Shown here piece after piece: positions 53,246 through 62,623 of a stretch of DNA of 64,000 nucleotides. How positions within the stretch are numbered: position 1 is the stretch's first letter; the number at the start of each line of letters is the position of its first letter. The notes below the pieces were generated by a model, which searched no databases, was not told the origin of the DNA, and saw only the letters and a list, made by a program, of their open reading frames with translations. Made by a program: the position numbers and the translations under genes. Source of the stretch: Jiella marina (GTDB taxonomy: Bacteria; Pseudomonadota; Alphaproteobacteria; Rhizobiales; Rhizobiaceae); assembly GCF_024359545.1 (NCBI RefSeq), contig NZ_JAKQZG010000010.1, forward strand, positions 144,789 through 208,788, in the 5' to 3' direction.

Positions 53246-54700
53246 ATGACCTATCTCGGCCTCGATCTCGGCACCTCTTCGCTGAAAGCGCTTCTGATCG
53301 ACGATGATCAGCGCCCGATCGGCTCGGCCTCGGTGCCGCTTTCCGTCGAGCGGCCGGCCTTCGGCTGGTCTGAGCAGAATCCGGAAAGCTGGATCGTCGC
53401 CTGCGAGGAGGCGCTGTCGAAGCTGAAGGCCGATCACCCGAAGGAACTCGCGGCCGTTTCGGGGATCGGCCTGTCCGGTCACATGCATGGGGCAACGCTT
53501 CTTGACGCAAGCGAGGCGGTCCTGCGTCCCTGTATCCTGTGGAACGACACGCGCAGCCATGAAGAAGCGCGCGCCCTCGACGACGAGGAGTCGCGGGCGA
53601 TCACCGGCAATATCGTCTTTCCCGGATTCACGGCGCCCAAGCTCGCCTGGGTGAAGGCGAACGAACCGGACATCTTTGCGAAGACCGCCCGGGTGCTCCT
53701 GCCGAAGGACTATCTGCGGCTCTGGCTCACCGGCGAGGCCGTGTCCGAAATGTCTGATGCGGCCGGCACGGCCTGGCTTGAGACCGGCAAGCGTGACTGG
53801 TCGGAGCGGATGCTGGCGCGCACCGATCTGTCGCTCTCTCACATGCCTAGGCTGGTCGAAGGCACGGAGGCCTCCGGCATGCTACGGGCTGAACTCGCCG
53901 GAAAATTCGGCATGAAGTCCGACGTGGTCGTGGCCGGCGGGGGCGGGGACAATGCGGCCTCGGCCTGCGGCGTCGGCGTTGCCGAGCCCGGCACGGGCTT
54001 CCTGTCGCTTGGAACCTCCGGCGTTTTGTTCACCGCGGTCGCCGGCTACGATCCCGTGCCCGAGACAGCGCTTCACACCTTTTGCCACGCCATCCCCGGC
54101 CTTTGGCACCAAATGGGCGTGACCCTGTCCGCTGCCGGCTCCGTCGACTGGCTGTCGAAGCTCCTCAAGGAAGAGCCCGGCGATCTGACCGGCCGCCTGG
54201 GCGAGACGATCGCCGCGCCGGGCCGGCTGATCTTCCTGCCGTACCTCTCCGGCGAACGGACCCCGCACAATGACTCCGACATTCGCGGCGTGTTTGCGGG
54301 CCTTGAAGCCGACCATGATCGCGAGGCGATGACCCGCGCCGTGCTCGAAGGTGTCGCCTTCTCGATGAAGGACTGTCTGGAGGCGGCCGGCGATGCGTCA
54401 CGGCCGAAGCGGCTCGTCGCCGTCGGTGCGGGGTCGCGCTCGGCCTATTGGCTGCAATTGATGGCGACGGTTCTCGAAACCGAAATCGCGCTGCCGGAAG
54501 CCGGCGATTTCGGCGCAGCCTTCGGGGCCGCGCGCCTCGGCATCACGGCCGCGACCGGCGCCGATCCGAAATCGGTTCTGACCGCGCCGCCGGTTTCGAG
54601 GACCTTCGAACCCGTGGCCGACCGGATCGAACCCTATCGCGAAGCCTATCGCCGCTACCGCGCGCTCTACCCGGCGATCAAACAGGCGATGGCCGGATAG
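53246..54700 (+). CDS. xylB: Xylulokinase
   Basis: 484 residues of the FGGY family. N-terminal ATPase motif YLGLDLGTSSLKALLIDD, substrate segment GIGLSGHMHGATLLD, IDHT-like region and the second phosphate motif VVAGGGGDNAASACGVG. It phosphorylates D-xylulose to enter the pentose phosphate pathway. No xylose isomerase or transporter is in the window. It starts 16 bases after hicB. Confidence 0.9.
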   Translation: MTYLGLDLGTSSLKALLIDDDQRPIGSASVPLSVERPAFGWSEQNPESWIVACEEALSKLKADHPKELAAVSGIGLSGHMHGATLLDASEAVLRPCILWNDTRSHEEARALDDEESRAITGNIVFPGFTAPKLAWVKANEPDIFAKTARVLLPKDYLRLWLTGEAVSEMSDAAGTAWLETGKRDWSERMLARTDLSLSHMPRLVEGTEASGMLRAELAGKFGMKSDVVVAGGGGDNAASACGVGVAEPGTGFLSLGTSGVLFTAVAGYDPVPETALHTFCHAIPGLWHQMGVTLSAAGSVDWLSKLLKEEPGDLTGRLGETIAAPGRLIFLPYLSGERTPHNDSDIRGVFAGLEADHDREAMTRAVLEGVAFSMKDCLEAAGDASRPKRLVAVGAGSRSAYWLQLMATVLETEIALPEAGDFGAAFGAARLGITAATGADPKSVLTAPPVSRTFEPVADRIEPYREAYRRYRALYPAIKQAMAG

Positions 54701-54870
54701 AGCGTTGCCGCACGCGCTTCCGGCCCTATCCCCGATGGTGCATTGCAAACAATTTCTGTTGATCAGGGGTGGTGCGGCACTCTTGCGCACTTTCAAGTGA
54801 CGCAAATCACAGCAAATGCGGACGGTAACGTTGTCCCTTGTTCCAAACACTGGTTTGGAGAGAAGTTTCT

Positions 54871-56805
54871 ATGTCCGAATTTGGAGCGAGTTTCGCTGAG
54901 TCGAAACTGCCAACTGCGTCTCCGTGCGAGACCGCAAACATCGCCATAAACCCGGCATCTGCACGACAAGCCCAGGCCGGGCTGCCGATTGCGCTGCGGC
55001 GCCTGATCGTCCTTGCCCTCAATCTCGCGACGCTGGCCCTTCTGGGCGGCGGGCTCTTCATGCTGCTCGCGGCAAACGGCTTTGATGTCCTCGACGGCGT
55101 CATTTTCCTCGGCTTCCTGCTCGCCACGCCGTGGACCGCGCTCGGTTTCTGGAATGCCGTCATCGGCCTCTTCGTCATTCACGGCCGCCGTGCGGCCGAA
55201 ACCGTGCATCCCTATTTCGCCCGCTCGGCCAGCCGCCGTCGGCCCGCCCGGCTTCAAAGCCGCACGGACATTCTCGTCTGCGTGCGCAATGAGGAGCCGG
55301 AGCCGATCTTCGAGCGGCTGGAGGCGATGCGGGTCAGCCTGGAGGCGACGGGGCTTGGCGACAATTTCCGCTTCGCCGTGCTCAGCGACACCTCCGATCC
55401 GATGTGCGCCGTTTCCGAGCGCCAGGCCTTCGACCGGTTTGCAAGGTTCTTCGACCATCGAGCGGAAAGTGAGCGGCCGATCTATCGCCGCCGCGAGGTC
55501 AATACCGGTTTCAAGGCGGGCAATGTCCGCGAATTCCTCGAACGTCATGGCACCGAGTCCGACTTTTTCCTGCCGCTCGATTCCGACAGCGTGATGAGCG
55601 GCGACGTGATCGTGCGCATGGCGCAGGCGATGGAGGACAATCCGCAGATCGGCATTCTGCAAAGCCTCGTCGTCGGCATGCCCGCGACAAGCGGCTTCGC
55701 GCGCCTGTTCCAGTTCGGCATGCGCCACGGCATGCGCGCCTTCACCATGGGCTCGGCCTGGTGGAGCGCCGATTGCGGACCCTATTGGGGTCACAACGCG
55801 CTGATCCGCACCGAAGCCTTCGTCACCCATTGCGAACTGCCGACCCTGCCGGGCCGCGCGCCGCTCGGCGGTCCGGTGCTGTCCCACGACCAGCTGGAGG
55901 CGGTGTTCATGCGCCGCGCCGGCTACGAAGTGCGGGTGATCCCGGTCGAGACCCAGAGCTTCGAGGCCAACCCGCCGACGCTTCTCGATTTCCAGAAGCG
56001 CGATCTGCGCTGGTGTCAGGGCAACATGCAGTATTGGCGCTTTCTCGTCGCGCCGGGGCTGAAGCCCGTCAGCCGGTTCCAGATCGCCCAGGCCATCCTG
56101 ATGTATATCGCGCCGGCTGCCTGGATCGCGATGACGCTGGCGGCCACTGCCAAGGCCATGACCGGCGGCTACGATCCCGGCATGCTGGAACTCGGCATGG
56201 GATTGTTCCTGGCCATTTTCTTCATGTCGGTCTCGCCGAAGATCGCCGGGGTGATCGACGTGCTTCTGACGTCCGGTGGCATGCGCTCTTACGGCGGCGC
56301 GCCGCGGTTCATGCTGTCGGCTTTCGTCGAACTCGTCGTGTCGATGCTCATGGCGCCGATCGTTGCCGTCTATGTTACGGTCTTCCTGGCGGGTCTGCCC
56401 TGCGGCCGCACGGTCGTGTGGAACGGCCAGAACCGCGATCGGCTGGGCCTGGCCTGGAACGCCGCGGCAAGGGCGATGATCCCGCAGGCGTTCCTGGCTG
56501 CCGGTCTCACCGCGGCGCTGCTCTTCGGGGCTGGCGGACTGGCCCTGCTTCTCGCCATGCCCTTCCTCGCCGGGTTGCTTCTCGCGATTCCGTTCACGGT
56601 GGTGACCGCCTCGCCGAGCTTCGGTCGGCTGGTGGCTCGGCTCGGCCTCTTCGCCGTGCCGGAGGAATCAGCGATGCCGCCGGTCCTTCGAAGCGTCGTG
56701 CCCCTTGCCGCTCGACCCTGGCGTCGGCCGGTTCGCGGGCGTGAGGCTGCGAATGCAGGGGCAATCGCGGTAGCGGATCGCGCCGCTCGGGCGGAGCGGG
56801 CGTGA
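54871..56805 (+). CDS. opgH: Glucans biosynthesis glucosyltransferase (OpgH/MdoH family)
   Basis: 644 residues in the inner membrane. Two N-terminal helices (IVLALNLATLALLGGGLFML and the next) precede a GT2 domain with DILVCVRNEEPEPIFERLEA, the metal motif PLDSDSVMSGD and the acceptor motif RDLRWCQGNMQY. Further C-terminal helices follow. OpgH polymerises UDP-glucose into periplasmic beta-glucan. The usual partner opgG is not adjacent; an FkbM methyltransferase is. The ATG at 54871 has a GGAGAG box. Confidence 0.86.
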   Translation: MSEFGASFAESKLPTASPCETANIAINPASARQAQAGLPIALRRLIVLALNLATLALLGGGLFMLLAANGFDVLDGVIFLGFLLATPWTALGFWNAVIGLFVIHGRRAAETVHPYFARSASRRRPARLQSRTDILVCVRNEEPEPIFERLEAMRVSLEATGLGDNFRFAVLSDTSDPMCAVSERQAFDRFARFFDHRAESERPIYRRREVNTGFKAGNVREFLERHGTESDFFLPLDSDSVMSGDVIVRMAQAMEDNPQIGILQSLVVGMPATSGFARLFQFGMRHGMRAFTMGSAWWSADCGPYWGHNALIRTEAFVTHCELPTLPGRAPLGGPVLSHDQLEAVFMRRAGYEVRVIPVETQSFEANPPTLLDFQKRDLRWCQGNMQYWRFLVAPGLKPVSRFQIAQAILMYIAPAAWIAMTLAATAKAMTGGYDPGMLELGMGLFLAIFFMSVSPKIAGVIDVLLTSGGMRSYGGAPRFMLSAFVELVVSMLMAPIVAVYVTVFLAGLPCGRTVVWNGQNRDRLGLAWNAAARAMIPQAFLAAGLTAALLFGAGGLALLLAMPFLAGLLLAIPFTVVTASPSFGRLVARLGLFAVPEESAMPPVLRSVVPLAARPWRRPVRGREAANAGAIAVADRAARAERA

Positions 56806-57578
56806 GGTTTCGCCGCCGCGTCGCGCTTTGGCGCGGTGTCTGGCGCAGCCTCGCCATCTATCGCTTCGACCGGCGCCACCGCAAAAGCCTCGCCCGGCTC
56901 TACGCGTCCTTCGTGCGGCCGGGCGACCTCGTCTTCGACATCGGCGCGCATGTAGGAGATCGCACGGCAGCCTTTGCCGGGCTCGGCGCGCGGGTCGTCG
57001 CCGTCGAGCCGCAGCCCCATCTTGCCCGCTTTCTCAGGCTGGCCTTTGCGGGCAAGTCCCGCGTCACTGTCATCGAAGCGGCCGTGGGCGATCGAGCGGG
57101 AACGATCCGCCTCAATCTCAATCTCGCCAATCCCACCGTCGCCAGCGCCTCGGACGCTTTCGTCGAGGCGGCCGGGCGCGGCGGCGAGGCCTGGAGCGGA
57201 CAGGTCTGGGAGGGCACGGTCGACGTGCCTGCCACGACGCTGGATCAACTCATCGCCGAACATGGGCATCCGGCCTTCGTGAAGATCGATGTGGAGGGAT
57301 TCGAGGACAAGGTGCTCGACGGGCTGAGCGATGCTTCATTGCCGCCCGCCCTGTCCTTCGAGTTCGTCACGCTCGACCGCTCCGCCGCCCAGCGCGCGCT
57401 GGAGCGGGCGGCATCGCTCGGCTATCGGCACTTCAACCTGTCTCTCGGCGAAAGCCACACCATGATGTTCGAGACTGCCCAGCCCGTCCCGGTCTTGGCC
57501 GAAACACTTGCCACCCTGTCGGAGGAGGCGAATTCCGGAGATGTGTATTGTTTCCTTCGGCCCGAAGTCGCCGGATAG
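56802..57578 (+). CDS. FkbM family methyltransferase
   Basis: 258 residues. The SAM motif is LVFDIGAHVGDRTAAFAGLG, followed by VVAVEPQPHLARFL and the FkbM motif FVKIDVEGFEDKVLDGL. The GTG start overlaps the opgH stop, so translation is coupled. FkbM enzymes methylate sugar or other hydroxyl groups. Coupling to a glucan synthase suggests O-methylation of periplasmic glucan or a precursor; that is inference. An N-terminal basic stretch precedes the catalytic fold. Confidence 0.84.
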   Translation: MRFRRRVALWRGVWRSLAIYRFDRRHRKSLARLYASFVRPGDLVFDIGAHVGDRTAAFAGLGARVVAVEPQPHLARFLRLAFAGKSRVTVIEAAVGDRAGTIRLNLNLANPTVASASDAFVEAAGRGGEAWSGQVWEGTVDVPATTLDQLIAEHGHPAFVKIDVEGFEDKVLDGLSDASLPPALSFEFVTLDRSAAQRALERAASLGYRHFNLSLGESHTMMFETAQPVPVLAETLATLSEEANSGDVYCFLRPEVAG

Positions 57579-57760
57579 GTTTCGTCTCGCGGCGCCGTTG
57601 GAGAACTCGAAGAGGACGCTATGCCGTCAGGCAGGCCAGTGCGGGCACGACGATGCCTGTTTGCCTTCGGTTGACGAGAACACCCCAACCTCCACCTTGC
57701 CGGTATGAACCTCGTTTGCCCTTCCTCACGGATGCCGCCCTCAACCATGGATCATCGCTC

Positions 57761-58735
57761 GTGAGTGCGGTGTCGCGGGCTCTCTGGCTGATGGAGAAGA
57801 ACCAGCCCGAACTGCGCGAAACGAACCTCGCCGAGCCGCAGCCGGGCGAAGTCGTTGTGGAGACCCTGTTCGGTGCGATCAGCCGAGGCACCGAGGCTCT
57901 GGTCGCGGCCGGTCAGGTACCGGAAAGCGAGTGGGACCGGATGCGGGCGCCGTTTCAGGAGGGCGATTTCCCGTTCCCTGTGAAATACGGCTATGCGGCC
58001 GTCGGCCGGATCGTGGGCGGCGATGAATCCCGCCTGGACGAGACGGTTTTCTCTCTCCATCCCCATCAGGACCGCTTCGTGGTGCCGAGCGACGCGGCGA
58101 TTCCTGTGCCGGAAGATGTTCCGCCGCAGCGCGCGGTGCTGGCGGCCAACATGGAAACCGCGCTCAACATCGTCTGGGATGCCGCCATCATGCCGGGCGA
58201 TCATGTTGCGGTGGTGGGTGGTGGTCTCGTCGGCCTTCTCGTCGCCAGTCTGGCCGCGAAGATCCCGGCCACGCGGACGACCGTCGTCGATATCGACCCG
58301 GAACGTGCACCGATCGTCGAGCGCCTGGGGGCGGGATTTGCCGCACCCGATCGGGTGCCGGAGAATTGCGACGTGGTGATCCACGCATCAGCGAGCGAGG
58401 CGGGACTTCGCAGCGCTCTTGCGGCGGCCGGGTTCGAGGCGCGGGTGGTCGAGGCGAGCTGGTACGGCGCGCGTGACGTCGCCGTGCCGCTGGGCGAGGC
58501 GTTCCACAGCCGGCGCCTCTCGCTCGTCGCCTCCCAGGTCGGACGCGTTGCCGCGGGCCGCTCGGCACGCTGGGACAATCGACGGCGCCTGGAAACCGCC
58601 CTGTCGCTCCTCGCCGACGACCGGCTGGATGCGCTCATTTCCGGCGAGACGCGTTTCGGCGAACTGGCCGGCCGCTATGCCGCGATCCTGGCCGATGCCG
58701 GCACGTTATGCCACCTTATCCGATACGATGATTGA
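57761..58735 (+). CDS. MDR-family dehydrogenase lacking zinc ligands
   Basis: About 324 residues of the zinc-dehydrogenase superfamily. The Rossmann motif is VAVVGGGLVGLLVASLA. The catalytic zinc Cys and His/Glu motifs (normally CGVCGTD and GHE) are replaced by GAISRGTEALV and KYGYAAVGRI, a pattern also seen in BchC-like members. So it is probably a zinc-independent reductase or dehydrogenase. GTG starts at 57761 or 57770. It opens a tight four-gene operon: PTPS-like gene 15 bases on, then a GT4 and a methyltransferase. Confidence 0.82.
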   Translation: MSAVSRALWLMEKNQPELRETNLAEPQPGEVVVETLFGAISRGTEALVAAGQVPESEWDRMRAPFQEGDFPFPVKYGYAAVGRIVGGDESRLDETVFSLHPHQDRFVVPSDAAIPVPEDVPPQRAVLAANMETALNIVWDAAIMPGDHVAVVGGGLVGLLVASLAAKIPATRTTVVDIDPERAPIVERLGAGFAAPDRVPENCDVVIHASASEAGLRSALAAAGFEARVVEASWYGARDVAVPLGEAFHSRRLSLVASQVGRVAAGRSARWDNRRRLETALSLLADDRLDALISGETRFGELAGRYAAILADAGTLCHLIRYDD

Positions 58736-58750
58736 GAGAGGACGAGACCG

Positions 58751-59149
58751 ATGTTCGCCGTCGAGGTTCGAGACCACATGATGATCGCCCACAGCCTGCC
58801 GCGCGCCGTGTTCGGCCCGGCCCAGGCGATGCACGGGGCGACCTTCGTGGTCGATGCGGCCTTTTTCACCGAGGATCTCGACGAGGACGGTCTGGCGATC
58901 GACATCGGGCTCGCGACCCGCGTTCTGGGCGAGGTGCTCGCACCGCTCAACTATCAGAATCTCGACGAGATCGAGATGTTTGCCGGCAAGGTCACTACTA
59001 CCGAGTTTCTCGCCAAGCACCTCTTCGACGAAATCGCGAGGCGTATCCGGGCGGGTGAACTCGGGGAGGGCGGCAGTCGGATCCGGCGGTTGAAGATCAC
59101 CTTGAACGAATCCCATGTGGCCCGCGCCTGGTATGAGGCCGCGCTATGA
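58751..59149 (+). CDS. Divergent PTPS/QueD-fold protein with replaced catalytic residues
   Basis: 132 residues with the T-fold of 6-pyruvoyl-tetrahydropterin synthases: VRDHMMIAHSL, AMHGATFVVDAAFF, DIGLATRVLGEVLAPLNYQN, GKVTTTEFLAKHL and a terminal Glu. Two of the three zinc histidines remain (His14, His28) and the third is Ala30. The usual catalytic Cys is absent, and the Asp-His pair is Asn67-Tyr68. It therefore cannot be a standard PTPS or QueD. It may bind a pterin-like substrate with altered chemistry. It is in the middle of the operon, coupled to the GT4 gene by an ATGA overlap. Confidence 0.8.
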   Translation: MFAVEVRDHMMIAHSLPRAVFGPAQAMHGATFVVDAAFFTEDLDEDGLAIDIGLATRVLGEVLAPLNYQNLDEIEMFAGKVTTTEFLAKHLFDEIARRIRAGELGEGGSRIRRLKITLNESHVARAWYEAAL

Positions 59150-60216
59150 CAGGCGGCCATCTCACCTTCGCCATTCCCGGCGACCTCGACACGCCGTCTG
59201 GCGGCTATCGCTACGACCGGCGGCTGATCGCCGAACTGCGCGGTCTCGGCTGGACGGTCGACCATCTGGGCCTGCCGCCGGGTTTCCCGGAGCCCAACGC
59301 CCACGAACTGGCGACCGTCGCGGCGGAATTTTCCGGTCTGCCGGATGGTGCGCTGGTGCTGGTCGACGGTCTCGCCTTCGGGGCGATGCCCGAGATCGCG
59401 CGGCACGAGGCGAAACGCTTGCGGCTCGTCGCTCTGGTCCATCACCCGCTCGCCCTGGAGACCGGCCTCGGCGAGCCGCTCCGCCGGCATCTCGAGGAGA
59501 GCGAACGCGAGGCGCTGAAAGCCGCACGGGCTGTCATCGTGACCAGTCCGGCGACCGGCCGGACGCTCCGGGTCGATTTTTCCGTGCCGGGCGATCGCGT
59601 GACCGTGGCGCCGCCCGGAACGGATCGCCCGAGTGCCCGCCCGCCCAAGCCGGCGCGGGGCGAGGACGATCCGCTGATGATCCTGTCCATCGGCACGGTG
59701 AGCCCGCGCAAGGACCATGAAACCCTGGTGGCTGCATTGGCGCAAGTCGCCGATTGTCCCTGGCGGTGCCGGATCGTTGGCAGTACCACGGCCGACCCGC
59801 AAACGGCCGGGCGGCTGGCGGAGCGGATCACGGCGCTCGGGCTGGAAGGGCGGGTCGAACTCGCCGGCGCGCAGGAGGATGTGGCGGGCGAATACGCCGA
59901 GGCCGATATCTTTGCTCTCGCCAGCCGCTACGAGGGCTATGGCATGGTGTTTGCGGAGGCCATGGCGAACGGCCTGCCGATCGTCTACTGCGCCGAAGGA
60001 GAACCACGGGATCTGATCCCGCGTCAGGCGAGCCGGCACGTTCCGCCGGGCGATGTGGCGGCGCTGGCGGCGGCGCTTCGCACCTTCCTCTCCGACGACG
60101 ATCTGAGACGGCAGGCGGCCGAGGCCTCGCGTCATGCGGCCGAAGCGCTTCCGACATGGCAGGACACGGCGAAGATCGTGGCCGATCGTCTCGCCGCTGT
60201 CGCACAGCCCGCATGA
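59146..60216 (+). CDS. Glycosyltransferase family 4 protein
   Basis: 356 residues, GT-B fold. The acceptor domain begins FAIPGDLDTPSGGYRYDRRL. The donor domain includes ILSIGTVSPRKDHETLVAAL and the EX7E motif ASRYEGYGMVFAEAMANGLP. It should transfer a sugar from a nucleotide donor with retention of configuration. There is no membrane helix. It overlaps the PTPS-like gene by four bases and precedes the methyltransferase by 10 bases. Confidence 0.88.
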   Translation: MTGGHLTFAIPGDLDTPSGGYRYDRRLIAELRGLGWTVDHLGLPPGFPEPNAHELATVAAEFSGLPDGALVLVDGLAFGAMPEIARHEAKRLRLVALVHHPLALETGLGEPLRRHLEESEREALKAARAVIVTSPATGRTLRVDFSVPGDRVTVAPPGTDRPSARPPKPARGEDDPLMILSIGTVSPRKDHETLVAALAQVADCPWRCRIVGSTTADPQTAGRLAERITALGLEGRVELAGAQEDVAGEYAEADIFALASRYEGYGMVFAEAMANGLPIVYCAEGEPRDLIPRQASRHVPPGDVAALAAALRTFLSDDDLRRQAAEASRHAAEALPTWQDTAKIVADRLAAVAQPA

Positions 60217-60226
60217 GCGCGCGGCC

Positions 60227-61030
60227 ATGAGCGGCTTTTCCGAAAGCTGGCTCGGCCTGCGGGAGCCGGCCGACTTGCGCGCCCGCGATGCGGCGCTCGC
60301 GGCTCGGGCGGCTGCCTTCGTGCAGGCCAAGGAGGGCGGCGATCCGGCGCGCATCGTCGATCTCGGCTGCGGCACCGGCTCGACCTTGCAGGCGCTTCAT
60401 GGTCAGGTGCCTGGAGCCGACTGGCTGCTCGTCGACAATGACGCCGAGCTGCTTTCCGCTGCGGTGAGGCGTGCTGAAACCCTGGGGGCGCAGGCCCGAG
60501 CCCTCGAGACAGATCTCACCGAACTCGCTGCGATCCCCTTCGATGGCGTGCGGCTGGTGACAGCCTCGGCGCTGTTCGATCTGGCGGCGGGGGATTTCGT
60601 GGATGCGCTCGTCCAACGGCTGAGCACCGCGGGTGCCGGGCTCTATGCCGCCCTGAACTATGACGGATCGAAGGAGTTCGAGCCCTCCCACCCGCTCGAC
60701 GGCGTCGTCATGGCAGCGTTCAATCGGCATCAGGTCCAGGCCAAGGGCCTCGGGGGCGGCCGGGCGCTAGGTCCTGCGGCGGTCTCCCATCTGACGCGCA
60801 GCTTCGAAGCTCGCGGTTACACCGTCGAAATCGCCGAAAGCCCCTGGCGTCTTGGCCCCGCCGAGACTGCGCTTGCCTCGGCCCACATTGCGGGCATGGC
60901 GGATGCCGTTGCCGAACTCGACGTCCTCGACCGGGCGGAGCTCGAAGGCTGGCGGCAGGCGCGGCTGACGATGGCGGCGGCCACGACGACGATCGTCGGC
61001 CATCTCGATCTGCTGGCCCGGCCGGGCTGA
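60227..61030 (+). CDS. Class I SAM-dependent methyltransferase
   Basis: 267 residues. N-terminal helical lid (SWLGLREPADLRARDAALAA), motif I RIVDLGCGTGSTLQALHG, then WLLVDNDAELLSAAVRRAET. The acceptor is unknown. It is the last gene of the operon with the dehydrogenase, PTPS-like protein and GT4. The ATG at 60227 begins the conserved region; the earlier frame start at 60134 lies within the GT4 gene. Its stop abuts the convergent cytochrome gene. Confidence 0.85.
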   Translation: MSGFSESWLGLREPADLRARDAALAARAAAFVQAKEGGDPARIVDLGCGTGSTLQALHGQVPGADWLLVDNDAELLSAAVRRAETLGAQARALETDLTELAAIPFDGVRLVTASALFDLAAGDFVDALVQRLSTAGAGLYAALNYDGSKEFEPSHPLDGVVMAAFNRHQVQAKGLGGGRALGPAAVSHLTRSFEARGYTVEIAESPWRLGPAETALASAHIAGMADAVAELDVLDRAELEGWRQARLTMAAATTTIVGHLDLLARPG

Positions 61031-61570
61031 TCACACCATGCGGTAGAGCGTCGGGTCGCGGCGGATCACGTGGTGGTGCAGGACCCCGCCGAAATGCATC
61101 ACGAAGAGCACCAGGATCGACCATCCGAGAACCTCGTGGATGCCCAGGAGCGTCCAGCCGATGTCGGACTTGCCGAGCGGCGACCAGACGGTGACGAGAC
61201 CGAACCAGTCCAGGGGGAAGCCAAGGGCGTTCGTCGCGAGGAAGCCGATGAGCGGCTGGGCGATGAGCGCGACATACAGGAGGATGTGGACGATCGTCGC
61301 GACCCGCGCCTGGAGCGCCGGCATGGGCGGGTGCGGTGGCGGTGGAAAGATCAGCCGTACGGCAAGCCGGGCGAGCATCAGCCACAGGACGAGAAACCCA
61401 AGGGATTCATGCACCAGATAGAAGACTAGCTTCGTGTCGTCCTTGATGAACTCGATCACCATGCCGAATGGCCAGACCACGAGGACGAGGAGGGCGATCA
61501 GCCAATGCAGCGCACGGGCTGCGGGCCGATAACGTTCGGCGGGAGAGAGTTGAGGCTCGGCGATGGCCAT
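61031..61570 (-). CDS. cybB: Cytochrome b561 (CybB family)
   Basis: 179 residues with four membrane helices and histidines at His22, His54, His95, His145 and His159; paired ones bind two b haems. Helices run through LHWLIALLVLVVWPFGMVIE, VHESLGFLVLWLMLARL, VATIVHILLYVALIAQPLIG and EVLGWSILVLFVMHF. Members of the family oxidise quinol and reduce superoxide. Its position, convergent with the PTPS operon, may be accidental. Confidence 0.9.
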   Translation of the reverse strand: MAIAEPQLSPAERYRPAARALHWLIALLVLVVWPFGMVIEFIKDDTKLVFYLVHESLGFLVLWLMLARLAVRLIFPPPPHPPMPALQARVATIVHILLYVALIAQPLIGFLATNALGFPLDWFGLVTVWSPLGKSDIGWTLLGIHEVLGWSILVLFVMHFGGVLHHHVIRRDPTLYRMV

Positions 61571-61660
61571 GTCCGCTCCGTCGTCTGACGATCTCTGCCT
61601 TCAGTAAAGCGGCTTCCCGGCGCGAGCGAAAGCGTCTTGCTGCACTTTGCTTCGCTGGGG

Positions 61661-62623
61661 CTACGGGCGACCGGCCAACGCGGCCTCGATCTCTTCGGCC
61701 CTCGGCATCGCCGTCTGGGCGCCGACCTTGCGGCAGGAGAGCGACGCGGCGACAGCCGCGCGGCCGGCGGCCTCGGCTTCGGACAGGCCCGAGGAGAGGG
61801 CGACGGCGAGCACTCCGACGAAGGTGTCGCCCGCGCCCGTCGTGTCGACCACCTCGACGGCCAGGGCGGGGATGGTTTGGGCAGTCCCGTCCATCTGCGA
61901 CACGATGACGCCCTCCGCGCCCAGCGTCGCGATGACCGCAAGACCAAAGCGGCGCGACAGGTCAGCGGCTTTCTCGGCGACCGTGCCCCCCGCACCTTCG
62001 CTCAGGGCGGAGGCGGCTTCGAGTTCCGACTCGTTGACGACGAGAATGTCCGCTTCCGACACAAGCCCCGTGAGATCGTCGCGCGAAAGATCACCGGGCA
62101 CCGGAGCGAGATTGACCACCACGCGACCGCCGGCCGCATGCATGAGCCGAGCCGCCGCAAGGCTCTCGCCGAGCGGCACCTCCATTTGCAGCACCAGAAT
62201 GTTGGCCTTGTCGAAGACCGAGGGGTCGATCTTCGCGGCCTCCGGCAGCCGGTTCGCGCCGCTGGCGACGGTGATGGCGTTCTCGCCCCTCGCGTCGATG
62301 GAAATGAAGGCACAGCCCGTCCGTTCGGAAACGATCTGGAGGCCGTCTGTGTCGATGCCCTCCGCCTTGAGCTGCTCGGTCGCGGCGACGCCGAGATCGT
62401 CCGAACCCACCGCTCCGACGAAAGAGACCCGCCCGCCTTCGCCTGACGCCCGGGCTGCCGCAACAGCCTGATTGGCGCCCTTGCCGCCGAAGAGCTGCTC
62501 ATAGCGGGGCGACAGCACCGTCTCGCCCGGCCGGGCGATGGAATTCACCCGGCAGACGAGATCGATGTTCACCGAGCCGAACACGAAGACCGAACCGGGA
62601 TCGTTGGAATGGGGACGAGGCAT
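61661..62623 (-). CDS. rbsK: Ribokinase
   Basis: 320 residues of the PfkB family. It begins VFVFGSVNIDLVCRVNSIAR, has the sugar-binding GGKGANQAVAAARA and the catalytic anion-hole DTTGAGDTFVGVLAVAL with the base Asp. It phosphorylates D-ribose (or a related sugar) at O5. No ribose transporter is adjacent. The ATG at 62623 is preferred over the upstream in-frame start. Confidence 0.9.
   Translation of the reverse strand: MPRPHSNDPGSVFVFGSVNIDLVCRVNSIARPGETVLSPRYEQLFGGKGANQAVAAARASGEGGRVSFVGAVGSDDLGVAATEQLKAEGIDTDGLQIVSERTGCAFISIDARGENAITVASGANRLPEAAKIDPSVFDKANILVLQMEVPLGESLAAARLMHAAGGRVVVNLAPVPGDLSRDDLTGLVSEADILVVNESELEAASALSEGAGGTVAEKAADLSRRFGLAVIATLGAEGVIVSQMDGTAQTIPALAVEVVDTTGAGDTFVGVLAVALSSGLSEAEAAGRAAVAASLSCRKVGAQTAMPRAEEIEAALAGRP

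Noticed and set aside
56828..57760. Long upstream extension of the MDR dehydrogenase
   Set aside because: It overlaps the FkbM gene in another frame with low-complexity Arg-rich sequence; the dehydrogenase fold begins at 57761.
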